Part shown: one piece after another, positions 23,830-33,086 of the stretch
Layout: each line of letters starts with the position of its first letter
Numbering within the stretch: the stretch's first letter is position 1
Source: Jatrophihabitans sp035642535
Lineage (GTDB): Bacteria; Actinomycetota; Actinomycetes; Mycobacteriales; Jatrophihabitantaceae
Length of the DNA stretch: 64,000 nucleotides
Reading direction: 5' to 3'
Assembly (NCBI GenBank): GCA_035642535.1
Contig: DASQSE010000005.1
Span: forward strand, 1-64,000
Position numbers and translations under genes: made by a program
The notes under the pieces: model-generated
The model's database searches: none
The model's input: only the letters and a program-made list of their open reading frames with translations
Told to the model about the DNA's origin: nothing

Positions 23830-26800
23830 TCAGCCATCTGCCTGAAGCAGCTGGACCGGCACCGTACCGTAGCGGCGGCTTACCAGTGTGCCGCGGCCCG
23901 CCGGGAGCTGGGCCGGCCGGACGCCGTACAGCGTGCCCTCGTCCCGCGGCGCGCTCATGACGATTGCGGGCTGCCCGAGCTCGCGCAGCCGCCCCACCAC
24001 CGGGTCCATCATGGCTCGGCCTGCGCCGCCCGCCCGGCGTGTGATGATCAACTGCAGCCCGATGTCGCGCGACTGCGGCAGGAAGTCGCTGAGCGGGGTG
24101 AGCGGGTTCGATCCGCCGGCGACGAGGTCGTAGTCGTCGACGAGGATGTAGACCTCGGGGCCCGTCCACCACGAGCGGCTGCGCAGCTGCTCGGGCGTGA
24201 CATCGGTGCCGGGCAGCCGCTTGGTGAACCCCTCCACGAGGCCGGCGATGGTGTCGACGGCCTGCTGCGCGGTCGCGGCGTAGGAAAGCACGCTCTCCCC
24301 GCCGAACTCGCCGAGCAGCGTGCGTCGGTAGTCGATCAGGACGATCTTCGCCTGCTGCGGTGCCCAGTTCGCCGTCACCTGCTGGGCGATCGAGCGAATC
24401 ACCGACGTCTTGCCCGATTCCGTGTCGCCGAGCACGACCAGACCCTGGTCGTGGCGCGGGTCCAGGACGACGGGCTGCAGCCGGATGCCTTCCATGCCGA
24501 GCACGACCCGGCCGTCGACGAGCTCGGCGGGCAGCTCGCCGCGGGTGATCTTGGCGGGCAACAGCCGGACCGGCGGCGCGCTCGGGCCTGCCCAGTGATC
24601 CCGAACCGTGTCGACAAGCTCGGCCACCCCGGCCGCCAGGTCGTCCGCCGACTGGACGCTGTCGATACGCGGCACTGCGGTGAGGTACTGGAGCTTCTGC
24701 GGGGTGATGCCGCGCCCGGGTCGGCCGGGTGGCACGGCCTGCTGCGCACGCCGATCGATCTCGGAATCGAGCGCGTCGCCGAGCTTCAGCTCCAACTTGC
24801 CGCCGATCAGGTCGCGCAGCCCGAGCCGCAGATCGAGCCAGCGGTTGGCAGTGAGGATGAGGTGCACGCCGTAGGTGAGGGCGCGGCCGGTCAGCGCCAT
24901 CAGCTCCGACTCGAGGTCTTCGTAGTCCTGCCGCAGCACGGCCCAGCCGTCGACGAGCAGGAACACATCGCCGTACGGGTCGTCGGTCCGCCCGTCGAGG
25001 CGTGCCTGCCGGTAGCCGGCCATCGAGTCGATGCCCAGCTCGCGGAAGCGCGCCTCCCGTGCCTCGATCAGCTGGGAGATCTCGGCGACGATCCGGCGCG
25101 CGACCTCGCCGTCCTGCCGCGCCGCGACGCCGCCGACATGCGGCAGGCCGGCGAAGCCGAACAGCGCGCCGCCGCTGAAGTCGAGGCAGTAGAACTGCAC
25201 CTCCGCCGGCGTGTGACGCAGCGCGAGCGCGGCGAGGATCGTGCGCAGCATCGTCGACTTGCCCGACCGCGGCCCGCCGACGATCGCGACGTTGCCGCCC
25301 GCGCCGGACAGGTCGATGACGAAGGGGTCGCGGCGCTGCTGGAACGGCAGGTCGACGACGCCGACCGGAACCTGCAGCGGCGGCGTGTCCGGCTCGGCGC
25401 CGAATCCGCGCTCCGGCCGCGCCTGCACGCTGCGCATGAGCCGGTCGAGGGTGTCCGGCTCGTCGAGCGGCGGCAGCCACACCTGGTGCGCAGGGGTGCC
25501 GCGGCCGATCAGCTGACCGACCATGACGTCGAGCATCGACGTCTCGTCTGCCGCTGGTTCCTCGGTGGGCGCCTGGTGAGACGCCAGGCTGCTGAGGTCG
25601 GGCGGGGCCAGGACGGGCTGGTAGGACGCGGTGAACGGGCGCACCTCGCTGCCGGGCAGCAGGTCGAGGACCTCCTCGATGTCGGCGCGCCGATACGGGC
25701 CGGAAACGTAGGCCGCGCGGAAGCGCTGCAGGCCGGACGTGTCGGCCTTGAGGTAGCCGTGACCGGGAGCGCTGGGCAGCGTGTACGCATCGGACACGCC
25801 GAGGACGGCGCGCGACTCGGATTCGGAAAAGGTGCGCAGCCCGATCCGGTAGGACAGGTGCGACTCCAGCCCGCGCAGCCGCCCCTCGTCGATGCGCTGC
25901 GAGGCGAGCAGCAGATGCACGCCGAGCGAACGGCCGAGCCGGCCGATCTGGACGAACAGTTCGGAGAAATCCGGCTTCTGCGCCAGCAACTCGCTGAACT
26001 CATCCACCACGATCCACAGCGAGGGGAGCGGGGCGAGATTGGCGCCCTGCGCCCGGGCCCGGTCGTAGTCGCGGATCGAGACGAGGTTGCCGGCGTCGCG
26101 CAGGACCTCCTGCCGCCGGTTCAGCTCGCCCGACAGCGCCTCGCGCATCCGGTCGACCAGGGTGAGGTCGTCCTCGAGGTTCGTGATCACGGCCGCGACG
26201 TGCGGGAGGTCGGCCATCCCGGCGAACGTCGCGCCACCCTTGAAGTCGACGAGGACGAGGTTCAGGACGTCGCTGCTGTGCGTCGTCGCCATGCCCAGGA
26301 CCAGCGTGCGCAGCAACTCCGACTTGCCGGATCCGGTGGCGCCGATGATCAGGCCGTGCGGGCCCATGCCGTCCTGCGCCGCTTCCTTGATGTCCAGTTC
26401 GAGGACGGTGCCGTCCGCGGACGGGCCGATCGGGGTACGCAGCCGGTCGCGCACCGGGCGCGGCCGCCACAGCCGCTCGACGTCCAGCTCGCCCGGGTCG
26501 GCGACGCCGAGCAGGCCGGGCAGCGTGTTGTCGGCGCTCGAAAGGTCCTCGCCCTGCGCCGCGACCGTGTCGAGCCGTACGCCGGCGAGCTGCCGAGCCA
26601 CCGATTCGGCGAGTGGCACCGGGACGGGGTCGGCGTCGCCGAGCCAGACCAGCTCGTCGCCGACGCGCTGGGCAAGCTTGCCGTCGTCCACGACCAGGCT
26701 CATGCCGTGCGCCTCGACGAGTAGTTCCGCGACGCCGTCCAGGTCGACGACCGTCACCGCCTGGAGCCCGTCCGGGTCGAGCAGCAGCTCGGCACCGTCC

Positions 26801-27762
26801 ACCCGGCCGCCGTCGATGACGATGAGCAGCTGCGCGACGTCGGGATCGGCGGCGGACCGGTTGAAGCGGGGGCGGCTGGTGAGGTCGGTGGCGAGCAGCT
26901 CCTCCAGCGTCGTGAGCGACGGCGCGATCAGCCGCGTCGGCCCGACGTTGTCGGTCTCGTCGGGCAGCTGCGCGTGTGGCAGCCACTTCGCCCATGACCA
27001 GTCCGGCGCGTCGGGGTCGCGGGTGCAGATCGCGATGCGTAGGTCGTCGGGGGCGTGGAACGTCGCGGCTTGGATGAGCATCGCGCGGCACAGGTCGCGG
27101 GCGCCGTCGCGGGCGCCGCCGAGGCGCACGCCGGCGAGTCGGCGGATCGCGAGCAGCATCGGTTCGTCGGGCAGCACGCTGTACGTCACCACGAAGCGGC
27201 GCAGCGCGGTGGAGCTCAGCGGGTCCAGTTCGTCGATCGGGGCCGTCTCGCCGGTGACGAGCGGAGTCGCGATGTTCTGCGGGCCGCGGCCCAACCGCAC
27301 CATGCCGAAGTCCGGGTCGGCCGAGCGCCGCTCCCACAGCCGCTGGCTCGCGGCGACCGCCCAGAGCTGATCGGGTTCCGGCCCGCGCCACAGTGCGAGC
27401 TCGCGCTGCGCTGCGGCGACCAGCCGCACCTCGCTGCGCATCCGCCGCAGGTAGCGCAGGTAGTCGGCGCGGGACTGGTTGGCGTTGCCCTTCGACGAGC
27501 TCCGGTTGCGCAGCACGCTGCCGCCGACCATCGCGAGGGAGGAGAACAGGAACATCGAGCCGGCGACGTAGGTGATCGGATTCGCCGGCCCGGCGAACAT
27601 GTACGCGACCGAGCCGAGCCCGGACAGCGCGGGCAGCGCGGTGAGCCAGGTGTTGCCGGTGTCCGGCCGGGGCAGCTCCGGCGGCGGCTGCATGACGAGG
27701 TCGCCGCCCGGCACGGTCGGCGGCGGGATCCGCGGTGGGCGGCGGAACACCGTGGTTGTCAT
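23830..27762 (-). CDS. eccC: EccC, FtsK/SpoIIIE-type ATPase of the ESX system
   Basis: A 1,310-residue motor protein that recognises Esx substrates and powers export. Two membrane helices lie near residues 40-80 (WLTALPALSGLGSVAYMFAG, then YVAGSMFLFSSLAMVGGSVL). Three FtsK-type ATPase domains follow: P-loop GATGSGKS about residue 474 with Walker B LVLVDFKGG; GGPRSGKS about 828 with FYCLDFSGG; GDTESGKTS about 1110 with IVLIDYRRT. The single fused chain is the EccC layout, not the split Ca/Cb form. ATG 27762 (MTTTVFRRPPRIPPP) is the first start giving the usual N-terminus; no strong ribosome site precedes it. It is divergent from eccD across 64 bp. Confidence 0.95.
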   Translation of the reverse strand: MTTTVFRRPPRIPPPTVPGGDLVMQPPPELPRPDTGNTWLTALPALSGLGSVAYMFAGPANPITYVAGSMFLFSSLAMVGGSVLRNRSSSKGNANQSRADYLRYLRRMRSEVRLVAAAQRELALWRGPEPDQLWAVAASQRLWERRSADPDFGMVRLGRGPQNIATPLVTGETAPIDELDPLSSTALRRFVVTYSVLPDEPMLLAIRRLAGVRLGGARDGARDLCRAMLIQAATFHAPDDLRIAICTRDPDAPDWSWAKWLPHAQLPDETDNVGPTRLIAPSLTTLEELLATDLTSRPRFNRSAADPDVAQLLIVIDGGRVDGAELLLDPDGLQAVTVVDLDGVAELLVEAHGMSLVVDDGKLAQRVGDELVWLGDADPVPVPLAESVARQLAGVRLDTVAAQGEDLSSADNTLPGLLGVADPGELDVERLWRPRPVRDRLRTPIGPSADGTVLELDIKEAAQDGMGPHGLIIGATGSGKSELLRTLVLGMATTHSSDVLNLVLVDFKGGATFAGMADLPHVAAVITNLEDDLTLVDRMREALSGELNRRQEVLRDAGNLVSIRDYDRARAQGANLAPLPSLWIVVDEFSELLAQKPDFSELFVQIGRLGRSLGVHLLLASQRIDEGRLRGLESHLSYRIGLRTFSESESRAVLGVSDAYTLPSAPGHGYLKADTSGLQRFRAAYVSGPYRRADIEEVLDLLPGSEVRPFTASYQPVLAPPDLSSLASHQAPTEEPAADETSMLDVMVGQLIGRGTPAHQVWLPPLDEPDTLDRLMRSVQARPERGFGAEPDTPPLQVPVGVVDLPFQQRRDPFVIDLSGAGGNVAIVGGPRSGKSTMLRTILAALALRHTPAEVQFYCLDFSGGALFGFAGLPHVGGVAARQDGEVARRIVAEISQLIEAREARFRELGIDSMAGYRQARLDGRTDDPYGDVFLLVDGWAVLRQDYEDLESELMALTGRALTYGVHLILTANRWLDLRLGLRDLIGGKLELKLGDALDSEIDRRAQQAVPPGRPGRGITPQKLQYLTAVPRIDSVQSADDLAAGVAELVDTVRDHWAGPSAPPVRLLPAKITRGELPAELVDGRVVLGMEGIRLQPVVLDPRHDQGLVVLGDTESGKTSVIRSIAQQVTANWAPQQAKIVLIDYRRTLLGEFGGESVLSYAATAQQAVDTIAGLVEGFTKRLPGTDVTPEQLRSRSWWTGPEVYILVDDYDLVAGGSNPLTPLSDFLPQSRDIGLQLIITRRAGGAGRAMMDPVVGRLRELGQPAIVMSAPRDEGTLYGVRPAQLPAGRGTLVSRRYGTVPVQLLQADG

Positions 27763-27772
27763 ATGGGACAGA

Positions 27773-27800
27773 ATGCACTGTCGGTGCAATTCACGTGCAT
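27773..27800. promoter_or_regulatory. Inverted repeat between eccC and eccD
   Basis: ATGCAC (27773-27778) and GTGCAT (27795-27800) form a dyad with a 16-nt spacer that itself contains GTG-CAATT-CAC. The whole divergent control region is only 64 bp, so a protein bound here could regulate both eccC and eccD. No regulator gene lies in the locus. Confidence 0.35.
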
Positions 27801-27826
27801 ATGACCGGAGGGAAGGGAGCGCGATC

Positions 27827-29200
27827 TTGACGGCCACCTCGCCGCTGTCCGGGTTCTCGCGTATCACGCTGTCCGCGCCGCGCACCCGCGCCGACGTGGC
27901 CGTGCCGAACTCTGTCCCGGTTGCGGCGTTCCTGCCGGTGCTGCTCCGCCAGCTCGGCCAGGATGCCGAGGTCGGTGTCCCCGGCCACGGCGGGTGGCGG
28001 CTGTGCCGGCTGGACGGGCGGCGTCTCGACCTGAACCGCAGCATGGACGGCAACGAGGTCCGCGATGGCGACGTCCTGGTGTTGCAGCCGATGCGCTCGG
28101 TCGTCGACGACCCGCTGTATGACGACGTCGTCGAACTAGTCGGCAAACACGCGATCGGGGAGCGCTGGACGACCCGCGAGCGGCGCGCCGCCGCGGCCGT
28201 GATCGGTGCGTTGGCCGCCCTGACTGCGCTCGGCGCACTGGCCCGGCTGCCGCGTCACCACGGGTTGGCGGCTTCGGTGTGCATCGCGGTCGCGGTCGTG
28301 TTGCTGCTCGGCGGGCTGGCCCTGTCGCGCGCGGCAGGCGACCTCACCGGCGGCGGTTTCGTCGCGACCTTGGCGGGCCCCTATGCCGCCGTCGGGGCAG
28401 CCCTGTTCCTGTCCGGCGATTGGGACCGGAACCGGTTGCTGCTTGCCTGCGCGGCGCTGCTGCTCGTGGCTGCGGCGCTACCCGCGATGGTCGGCGGCTA
28501 CGAAGCGGTAGCCGGCGGCTACGCGGTGCTCGCGATCTTCGGTGCGCTCGGCGGGCTGCTCGCGGTGGTCGACGATTCCGGCGCGACCCGGCCGGCGGCG
28601 CTGATCGCGCCGCTGGCGCTGGCCACCACGACGATCCTGCCGCCGTTCGCCTTGCGCCTCGCGCGACTGCCGCGTCCGCAACTGGCGCTGACCGCCCCCG
28701 AACTCGCCGAGCTGCCCGGCGAGGTCGATCAAGCGGCGACGACACAGCGCGTCGCGAACGCGCGGGCACTGCTGAGCGGGCTGACGGCGGGCGCCTTGGC
28801 GGTCACCGCGACGGGCTGCGTCGTGCTCGGGGCGGCCGACGACGGCTGGGCCCGCGCGCTGGCGGGTGTCCTCGTTGCGCTCGTGTTCCTGCGCACCCGG
28901 CTCTACGCCGCGCGGCAGCCCGTCCTCATCTCGGTGCTCGCCGCGGTCGTGGCCTCGGTCGGAGTGGCCGTGTGGTCGCTGACCGCATCGGACGTGCGCC
29001 CGCTCGTGATGGCCGCGGTGTCCGCGGCCGTCGTCGCGGTGGGTGCGCTGGTCGTGGGTGCGACGGCCGGGCGCTGGGCGGCCTCGCCTCGGCAGCGCCG
29101 GCTGATCGACGTGTTCGAGACGCTGCTGCTCATCTCGGCCGCGCCGCTCGTCCTCGGCGTCTGGGACGTGTACTCCAAGATCTTCCATCTGGGTGATTGA
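27827..29200 (+). CDS. eccD: EccD, integral membrane subunit of the ESX system
   Basis: A 457-residue channel subunit. The first about 95 residues are a ubiquitin-like YukD domain (ITLSAPRTRADVAVPNSVPVAAFLPVLL, read as ITLSAPRTRADVAV then FLPVLLRQLG; VRDGDVLVLQP at its end). About eleven hydrophobic helices follow from residue about 125 to the C-terminus, the EccD topology. The likely start is TTG 27827, 7 nt after GGGAG within GGAAGGGAGC; no ATG or GTG lies at the right place. EccD dimers line the membrane complex with EccB, EccC and EccE. mycP begins 4 bp after its stop. Confidence 0.92.
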   Translation: MTATSPLSGFSRITLSAPRTRADVAVPNSVPVAAFLPVLLRQLGQDAEVGVPGHGGWRLCRLDGRRLDLNRSMDGNEVRDGDVLVLQPMRSVVDDPLYDDVVELVGKHAIGERWTTRERRAAAAVIGALAALTALGALARLPRHHGLAASVCIAVAVVLLLGGLALSRAAGDLTGGGFVATLAGPYAAVGAALFLSGDWDRNRLLLACAALLLVAAALPAMVGGYEAVAGGYAVLAIFGALGGLLAVVDDSGATRPAALIAPLALATTTILPPFALRLARLPRPQLALTAPELAELPGEVDQAATTQRVANARALLSGLTAGALAVTATGCVVLGAADDGWARALAGVLVALVFLRTRLYAARQPVLISVLAAVVASVGVAVWSLTASDVRPLVMAAVSAAVVAVGALVVGATAGRWAASPRQRRLIDVFETLLLISAAPLVLGVWDVYSKIFHLGD

Positions 29201-29203
29201 TTG

Positions 29204-30463
29204 ATGCGCCTCGCCCGGGTATCGCTGGTCGCGGTGTTCGCCGCCACCACCGCCGTCGTGCCGCAAGCGGCGGCGGCCGCCCCGACGAGTTGCGAGCAAG
29301 CCCCCGCGCCCGGCAAGCCGCTGCCCAAGCTCGCGCCGCGCGACCCGCTGATCTCCGAGATGGCGCTCGATCAGGCGTGGCCGTTGTCGAGAGGCGAAGG
29401 TGTGACGGTCGGCGTCGTCGACAGCGGCGTCGACCCGGCCAGCCCGAAGCTCGCCGGCGCGGTCGAGCCCGGGGTCACCTATCGCGTCGCAAACAACGCC
29501 GCAGGCTTCACCGTCGCACCGAATGGTCGGGTCGACTGCGAGGGGCACGGCACGCAGGTCGCCGGCGTCATCGCCGGGCGCAAGGGCAAGGGCGACGACC
29601 GGGTGTCCGGCATCGCGCCGGCCGCCACGATCTACCCCGTCGCGTTCCTGACCCCCATCGAAGACTCGCCGCCGGAAATGATCGGCGCGGCGATCCGCAA
29701 CGCAGCCGACAACAGCGAGATCGTCAACCTCTCGTTCGCCATGCCGGTCGACCGCCCGGAGGTCAGGTCGGCAGTCGACTACGCACTGCACCGCGGTGTC
29801 GTAGTGGTCGCCTCAGCGGCGAACGACAACGGCACGACCCTGCCCGGAGAAACGCCGATCTCCTACCCGGCCGCCTACCCAGGGGTGATCGCAGTCGCGA
29901 CCGCGCCTCCTGACGGGTCGGTCGACCCGAGCGCGATGCGCGGCAGCTGGATCTCGCTCGCTGCGCCCGGCACGGCGCTGATGACGGAGCCGCGGGGCGG
30001 CAAGGATTTCGTCAGCGTCGACGGCACGAGCTATGCGACGGCGATCGTCTCCGGCGCCGCGGCACTGGTCAAGGCCCGGTTCCCCGACCTGTCGCCGGCG
30101 CAGGTGGCGGCCCGGTTGGAGCAGACCGCGGTGCCGCCGGGCGACGGCAGCCGCGACGACACGATCGGCTTCGGGGTCGTCGACCCGTTCGCGGCGCTGA
30201 CCGCGTCGACGATTCACGGTGCGCAGCCGTCGGCCACGAACCAGGGCTCGGTGCCTGTCCAGCGCGTGCATGCGGCCGCCCGCGGCGACGGCAGCGGAAA
30301 GGTGCTCGCGGTCGTCGCGGTGCTCGCGGCGCTGTCCGTGCTCGTCGGACTGGCGACGGCCAGTGTGCGCAGCGGCCGGCGGCGCGGCTGGTATCCGGGG
30401 AAACCGCCGGCCGAACACGTGGATCACCGCACCGCGGAACCGCACCCGGCCGAACTCGGCTGA
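29204..30463 (+). CDS. mycP: MycP, membrane-anchored subtilisin-like serine protease (mycosin)
   Basis: A 419-residue mycosin. A signal peptide (about residues 1-26, ending QAAAAAP) leads to a subtilase domain with Asp73 in GVVDSGVD, His115 in CEGHGTQVAG and Ser about 276 in DGTSYATAIVSGAAAL. A C-terminal helix (VLAVVAVLAALSVLVGLATA) followed by SGRRRGW anchors it. A loop rich in Asp and Lys (RKGKGDD) sits after the His. MycP is needed for complex stability and processes some substrates. ATG 29204 lies 4 bp after the eccD stop, in the same operon. It is convergent with eccB, whose stop is 16 bp away. Confidence 0.95.
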   Translation: MRLARVSLVAVFAATTAVVPQAAAAAPTSCEQAPAPGKPLPKLAPRDPLISEMALDQAWPLSRGEGVTVGVVDSGVDPASPKLAGAVEPGVTYRVANNAAGFTVAPNGRVDCEGHGTQVAGVIAGRKGKGDDRVSGIAPAATIYPVAFLTPIEDSPPEMIGAAIRNAADNSEIVNLSFAMPVDRPEVRSAVDYALHRGVVVVASAANDNGTTLPGETPISYPAAYPGVIAVATAPPDGSVDPSAMRGSWISLAAPGTALMTEPRGGKDFVSVDGTSYATAIVSGAAALVKARFPDLSPAQVAARLEQTAVPPGDGSRDDTIGFGVVDPFAALTASTIHGAQPSATNQGSVPVQRVHAAARGDGSGKVLAVVAVLAALSVLVGLATASVRSGRRRGWYPGKPPAEHVDHRTAEPHPAELG

Positions 30464-30479
30464 GCCGCCGTGCCGTCTC

Positions 30480-31910
30480 CTAGGACGGCACGCCGGACGG
30501 CGTCGCGGTTGCGGGCGGCGGCTCGGCGGCACCGGGGTACTCGACTGCGGCCTCGGTTGGATCGAGGCCTGGGCCGGCGGGCAGCAGTTTGAGGAACGAC
30601 ACCGGTACGGATACCGCCTGGCTGGGGTCGTAACCGAGTCGACTGACGGCGTCGGCGTTCGCGATCGGGAAGCGCAGCCCGCTGTCGGTCACCAGCATGT
30701 ACACGGCGTCGACGCCGCCGGAGCCGGTCGCTCTCACGAGGGCGCCTCCGCCGGGCGGGACCGCGACCCCGGTCGCAGCGGTGGGCAGGGTCCCGCTCGA
30801 TGCAGTGACCGGCACTGCGTGCGCGCCGAGCGGGGTCCGCACCGGCTCGCTGAAGGTCACTGGCCACGCGGCCGCAGTGCGTGGGGCGTGCGGGTCGTAG
30901 CTGATGCACATCGGCTCGTTGGGCGTCGGGGGAGGCAGCGGTCCGCGCAGCGCCTGCCGCGGCCAGAGGTCTGGGATGTCCGGTCCAGTCTTCGCCGGTA
31001 CCTTGACGATCCTCCTGGCCGGCTCGGTGACGTTGTGGCCGATTGCGGTGATCAGCCGGAACGCGAACGGGTCGACGGGGGCGACGCCGTCCTGCATCAC
31101 GACGAACAGCCCAGGGTGGTTGGTGCCGTTCTCGACCTTCACGGCATCGCCGACGAGCGCGGTGAACTTCAGCGACACCGACGGCGGATGGCCCGCGCCG
31201 GGGATGTCCGGGATATCCAGCGGTGGACCCTCGGGAATCGCGTCCAGCACCTCAGACTCGACACTCATCGCCGTCACCTGATCGAGGCCGAGCACGGTGG
31301 CGGCGGCGTCGGAGACCTGGTAGCGCTGCCCGTTGTCGAGCAGCCACTCCGTCTGGTCCGGATCTTGGACGACCAGGCCGGCTCCGGTTGGGATCGGTGT
31401 GGGCACCGGGGCGCCGACGGACACCTGGACCTGTGAGCTACCGGCCGAGGCCTGCGGCGCGATTGTGCACACCGACCAGGCGTGGCCGGTCAGCTGATCG
31501 CTCGGCGGTAACGCCTCCGGAGCTCCGGGAATGCCGACCGGCAGGCCGCGCGGCACCGTCCGCAGCGTCGCCGACGAGACTTCGGTGATGTCATGGCCGG
31601 CGATCAGTTTCGCCGATGTCATGTTGAGCGTCGGATGCAGCACGTCACCGATGCGGACGTACGCCGCGCCGGTGTCGGCGTCGACGATCACGCCTTGGCT
31701 CGGCAGCGTCGTCGACCCGCCTCCGGACAGGAATCCGGCCACTCCTGCCGCGGCCAGGACGACCACGCCCAGCAGCAATCCGCCGAACAACGAGCGGTTC
31801 AACCGGCGCCGCGGATCGACCGACACCGAGTCGTCACCCTGCAGGAGCGCGAGGACTTGTCGTCTGGTGGCGTAGTTGTACGCCTCAACCTGGTCACGAA
31901 CGCTGGCCAT
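30480..31910 (-). CDS. eccB: EccB, ESX periplasmic/membrane subunit
   Basis: A 476-residue EccB. The N-terminus MASVRDQVEAYNYATRRQV then RRRLNRSLFGGLLLGVVVLA gives the short cytosolic part and single membrane helix (about 40-64) typical of the family. The large extracytoplasmic part has repeated domains with Cys in WSVCTIAP and PMCISYD, which would form the conserved disulphide. A Pro/Ala-rich tail ends it. EccB dimers occupy the periplasmic face of the ESX complex. It faces eccE divergently over 116 bp and mycP convergently. Confidence 0.93.
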   Translation of the reverse strand: MASVRDQVEAYNYATRRQVLALLQGDDSVSVDPRRRLNRSLFGGLLLGVVVLAAAGVAGFLSGGGSTTLPSQGVIVDADTGAAYVRIGDVLHPTLNMTSAKLIAGHDITEVSSATLRTVPRGLPVGIPGAPEALPPSDQLTGHAWSVCTIAPQASAGSSQVQVSVGAPVPTPIPTGAGLVVQDPDQTEWLLDNGQRYQVSDAAATVLGLDQVTAMSVESEVLDAIPEGPPLDIPDIPGAGHPPSVSLKFTALVGDAVKVENGTNHPGLFVVMQDGVAPVDPFAFRLITAIGHNVTEPARRIVKVPAKTGPDIPDLWPRQALRGPLPPPTPNEPMCISYDPHAPRTAAAWPVTFSEPVRTPLGAHAVPVTASSGTLPTAATGVAVPPGGGALVRATGSGGVDAVYMLVTDSGLRFPIANADAVSRLGYDPSQAVSVPVSFLKLLPAGPGLDPTEAAVEYPGAAEPPPATATPSGVPS

Positions 31911-32026
31911 CGGGCACAGAGTATAAAGATGCGCAGATAGGGACGATCGAGACGATGCGGAAACCTGAGATCAGTGCCGACGAAGTCGGCTCCGCTCTTT
32001 AGGGCGGTGGGCGGGGAGGAGGACGT

Positions 32027-33064
32027 GTGAGCTCGCCGGCCGTCGGGTACGGACGCCCTGCCACCGGTGGCGCGACATCGCGCGGCGGCCTGGCGCGGCG
32101 CACCCGGGCGCTGATCGTCGCGGCCGAGGCCGCACTTGCGGCGATCGTGGGCGGCGTCGTGATCGGCGGCGTCCTCGGCTGGGCGGTTGTCGGGGTCGCG
32201 GTGGTCGTGATCGCAGTGGCCGCGCTGCTCGCGCGCAGCTCCTGGGCGGCCGGACGCGCTCCGGACACCGGGGCGGCCGACCTTGTCACGAGGCTGCGGG
32301 TGCAGGGCGTGCCAAGCCGGTCGAGCGGCGATGTCGGCGTGGTCAGTGACGGGCAGGGCTTCGCCGCCGGCCTCGAACTCGACGTCGCGAAGGGCGCGCT
32401 GCTCGATGTCGCTGCACTCTGCGCCGTCGCGGCCGACGACCCGTCCCGGCCCTCGATCGTGCAACTCCGGCTGACCACCTATGCGCCGCCCGGTGCGGGC
32501 GCGCCGCGCCGTGCGCGCGGCCCGTCGATGGCAGTGCATCGGCGCGTGCACGTGCTCCTGCGTCTTGAGCCGACGTGGGCGAGCGACGTGGTCGCGAGCC
32601 ACGGCGGGGGCGCGCAGGGCAGCCGGGCCGCGCTCGTCGCGGCGCTCGACCGGATAGCCGCGCGGCTGCGCCGGGCCGGCATCGCGAACCGGGTGCTCGA
32701 TACGGGTGCGCTGAACGCGCTGCTGACCGAGGACACCGCGCCCGAACTGCGCGCGCGAGTGTTCACCGTCGACCTCGGCGCCCGCGCCGACCTCGACCGG
32801 CTCATCGGGCTTGTGCATCGCATCGCGCCGGAGCGGGCGATCGTGTCGGTGTGCGTCGATCTGGCCAGCAGCGATCAGTGGCGCAGCTTCGCCGCGGTGC
32901 TGATCGGTGGCCGCGACCCGTACCACACCGACGCGGCGGGCGCGGCCGTGCTCGCCGATCCCTGCGTCGTCGGCGTGGCACCGGCAACGGCGCTCGCCAC
33001 GGTGCTCCCGCTCGGCGGCGGCCCCGGCGACCTCACGCCCGTCCTGACGCTGGCGCGCGGATGA
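32027..33064 (+). CDS. eccE: EccE, ESX membrane subunit
   Basis: A 345-residue protein with two adjacent membrane helices (about residues 28-72: ALIVAAEAALAAIVGGVVIGG, then WAVVGVAVVVIAVAALLA) and a large C-terminal soluble domain. Landmarks of the EccE family are GVVSDGQGFAAGLELD and RRVHVLLRLEPTWASDVV. EccE packs at the rim of the EccB/C/D assembly. The start is GTG 32027. A conserved ESX-linked gene follows 22 bp downstream. Confidence 0.85.
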   Translation: MSSPAVGYGRPATGGATSRGGLARRTRALIVAAEAALAAIVGGVVIGGVLGWAVVGVAVVVIAVAALLARSSWAAGRAPDTGAADLVTRLRVQGVPSRSSGDVGVVSDGQGFAAGLELDVAKGALLDVAALCAVAADDPSRPSIVQLRLTTYAPPGAGAPRRARGPSMAVHRRVHVLLRLEPTWASDVVASHGGGAQGSRAALVAALDRIAARLRRAGIANRVLDTGALNALLTEDTAPELRARVFTVDLGARADLDRLIGLVHRIAPERAIVSVCVDLASSDQWRSFAAVLIGGRDPYHTDAAGAAVLADPCVVGVAPATALATVLPLGGGPGDLTPVLTLARG

Positions 33065-33086
33065 GCGCAGCGAACGAGGAGGTGTC

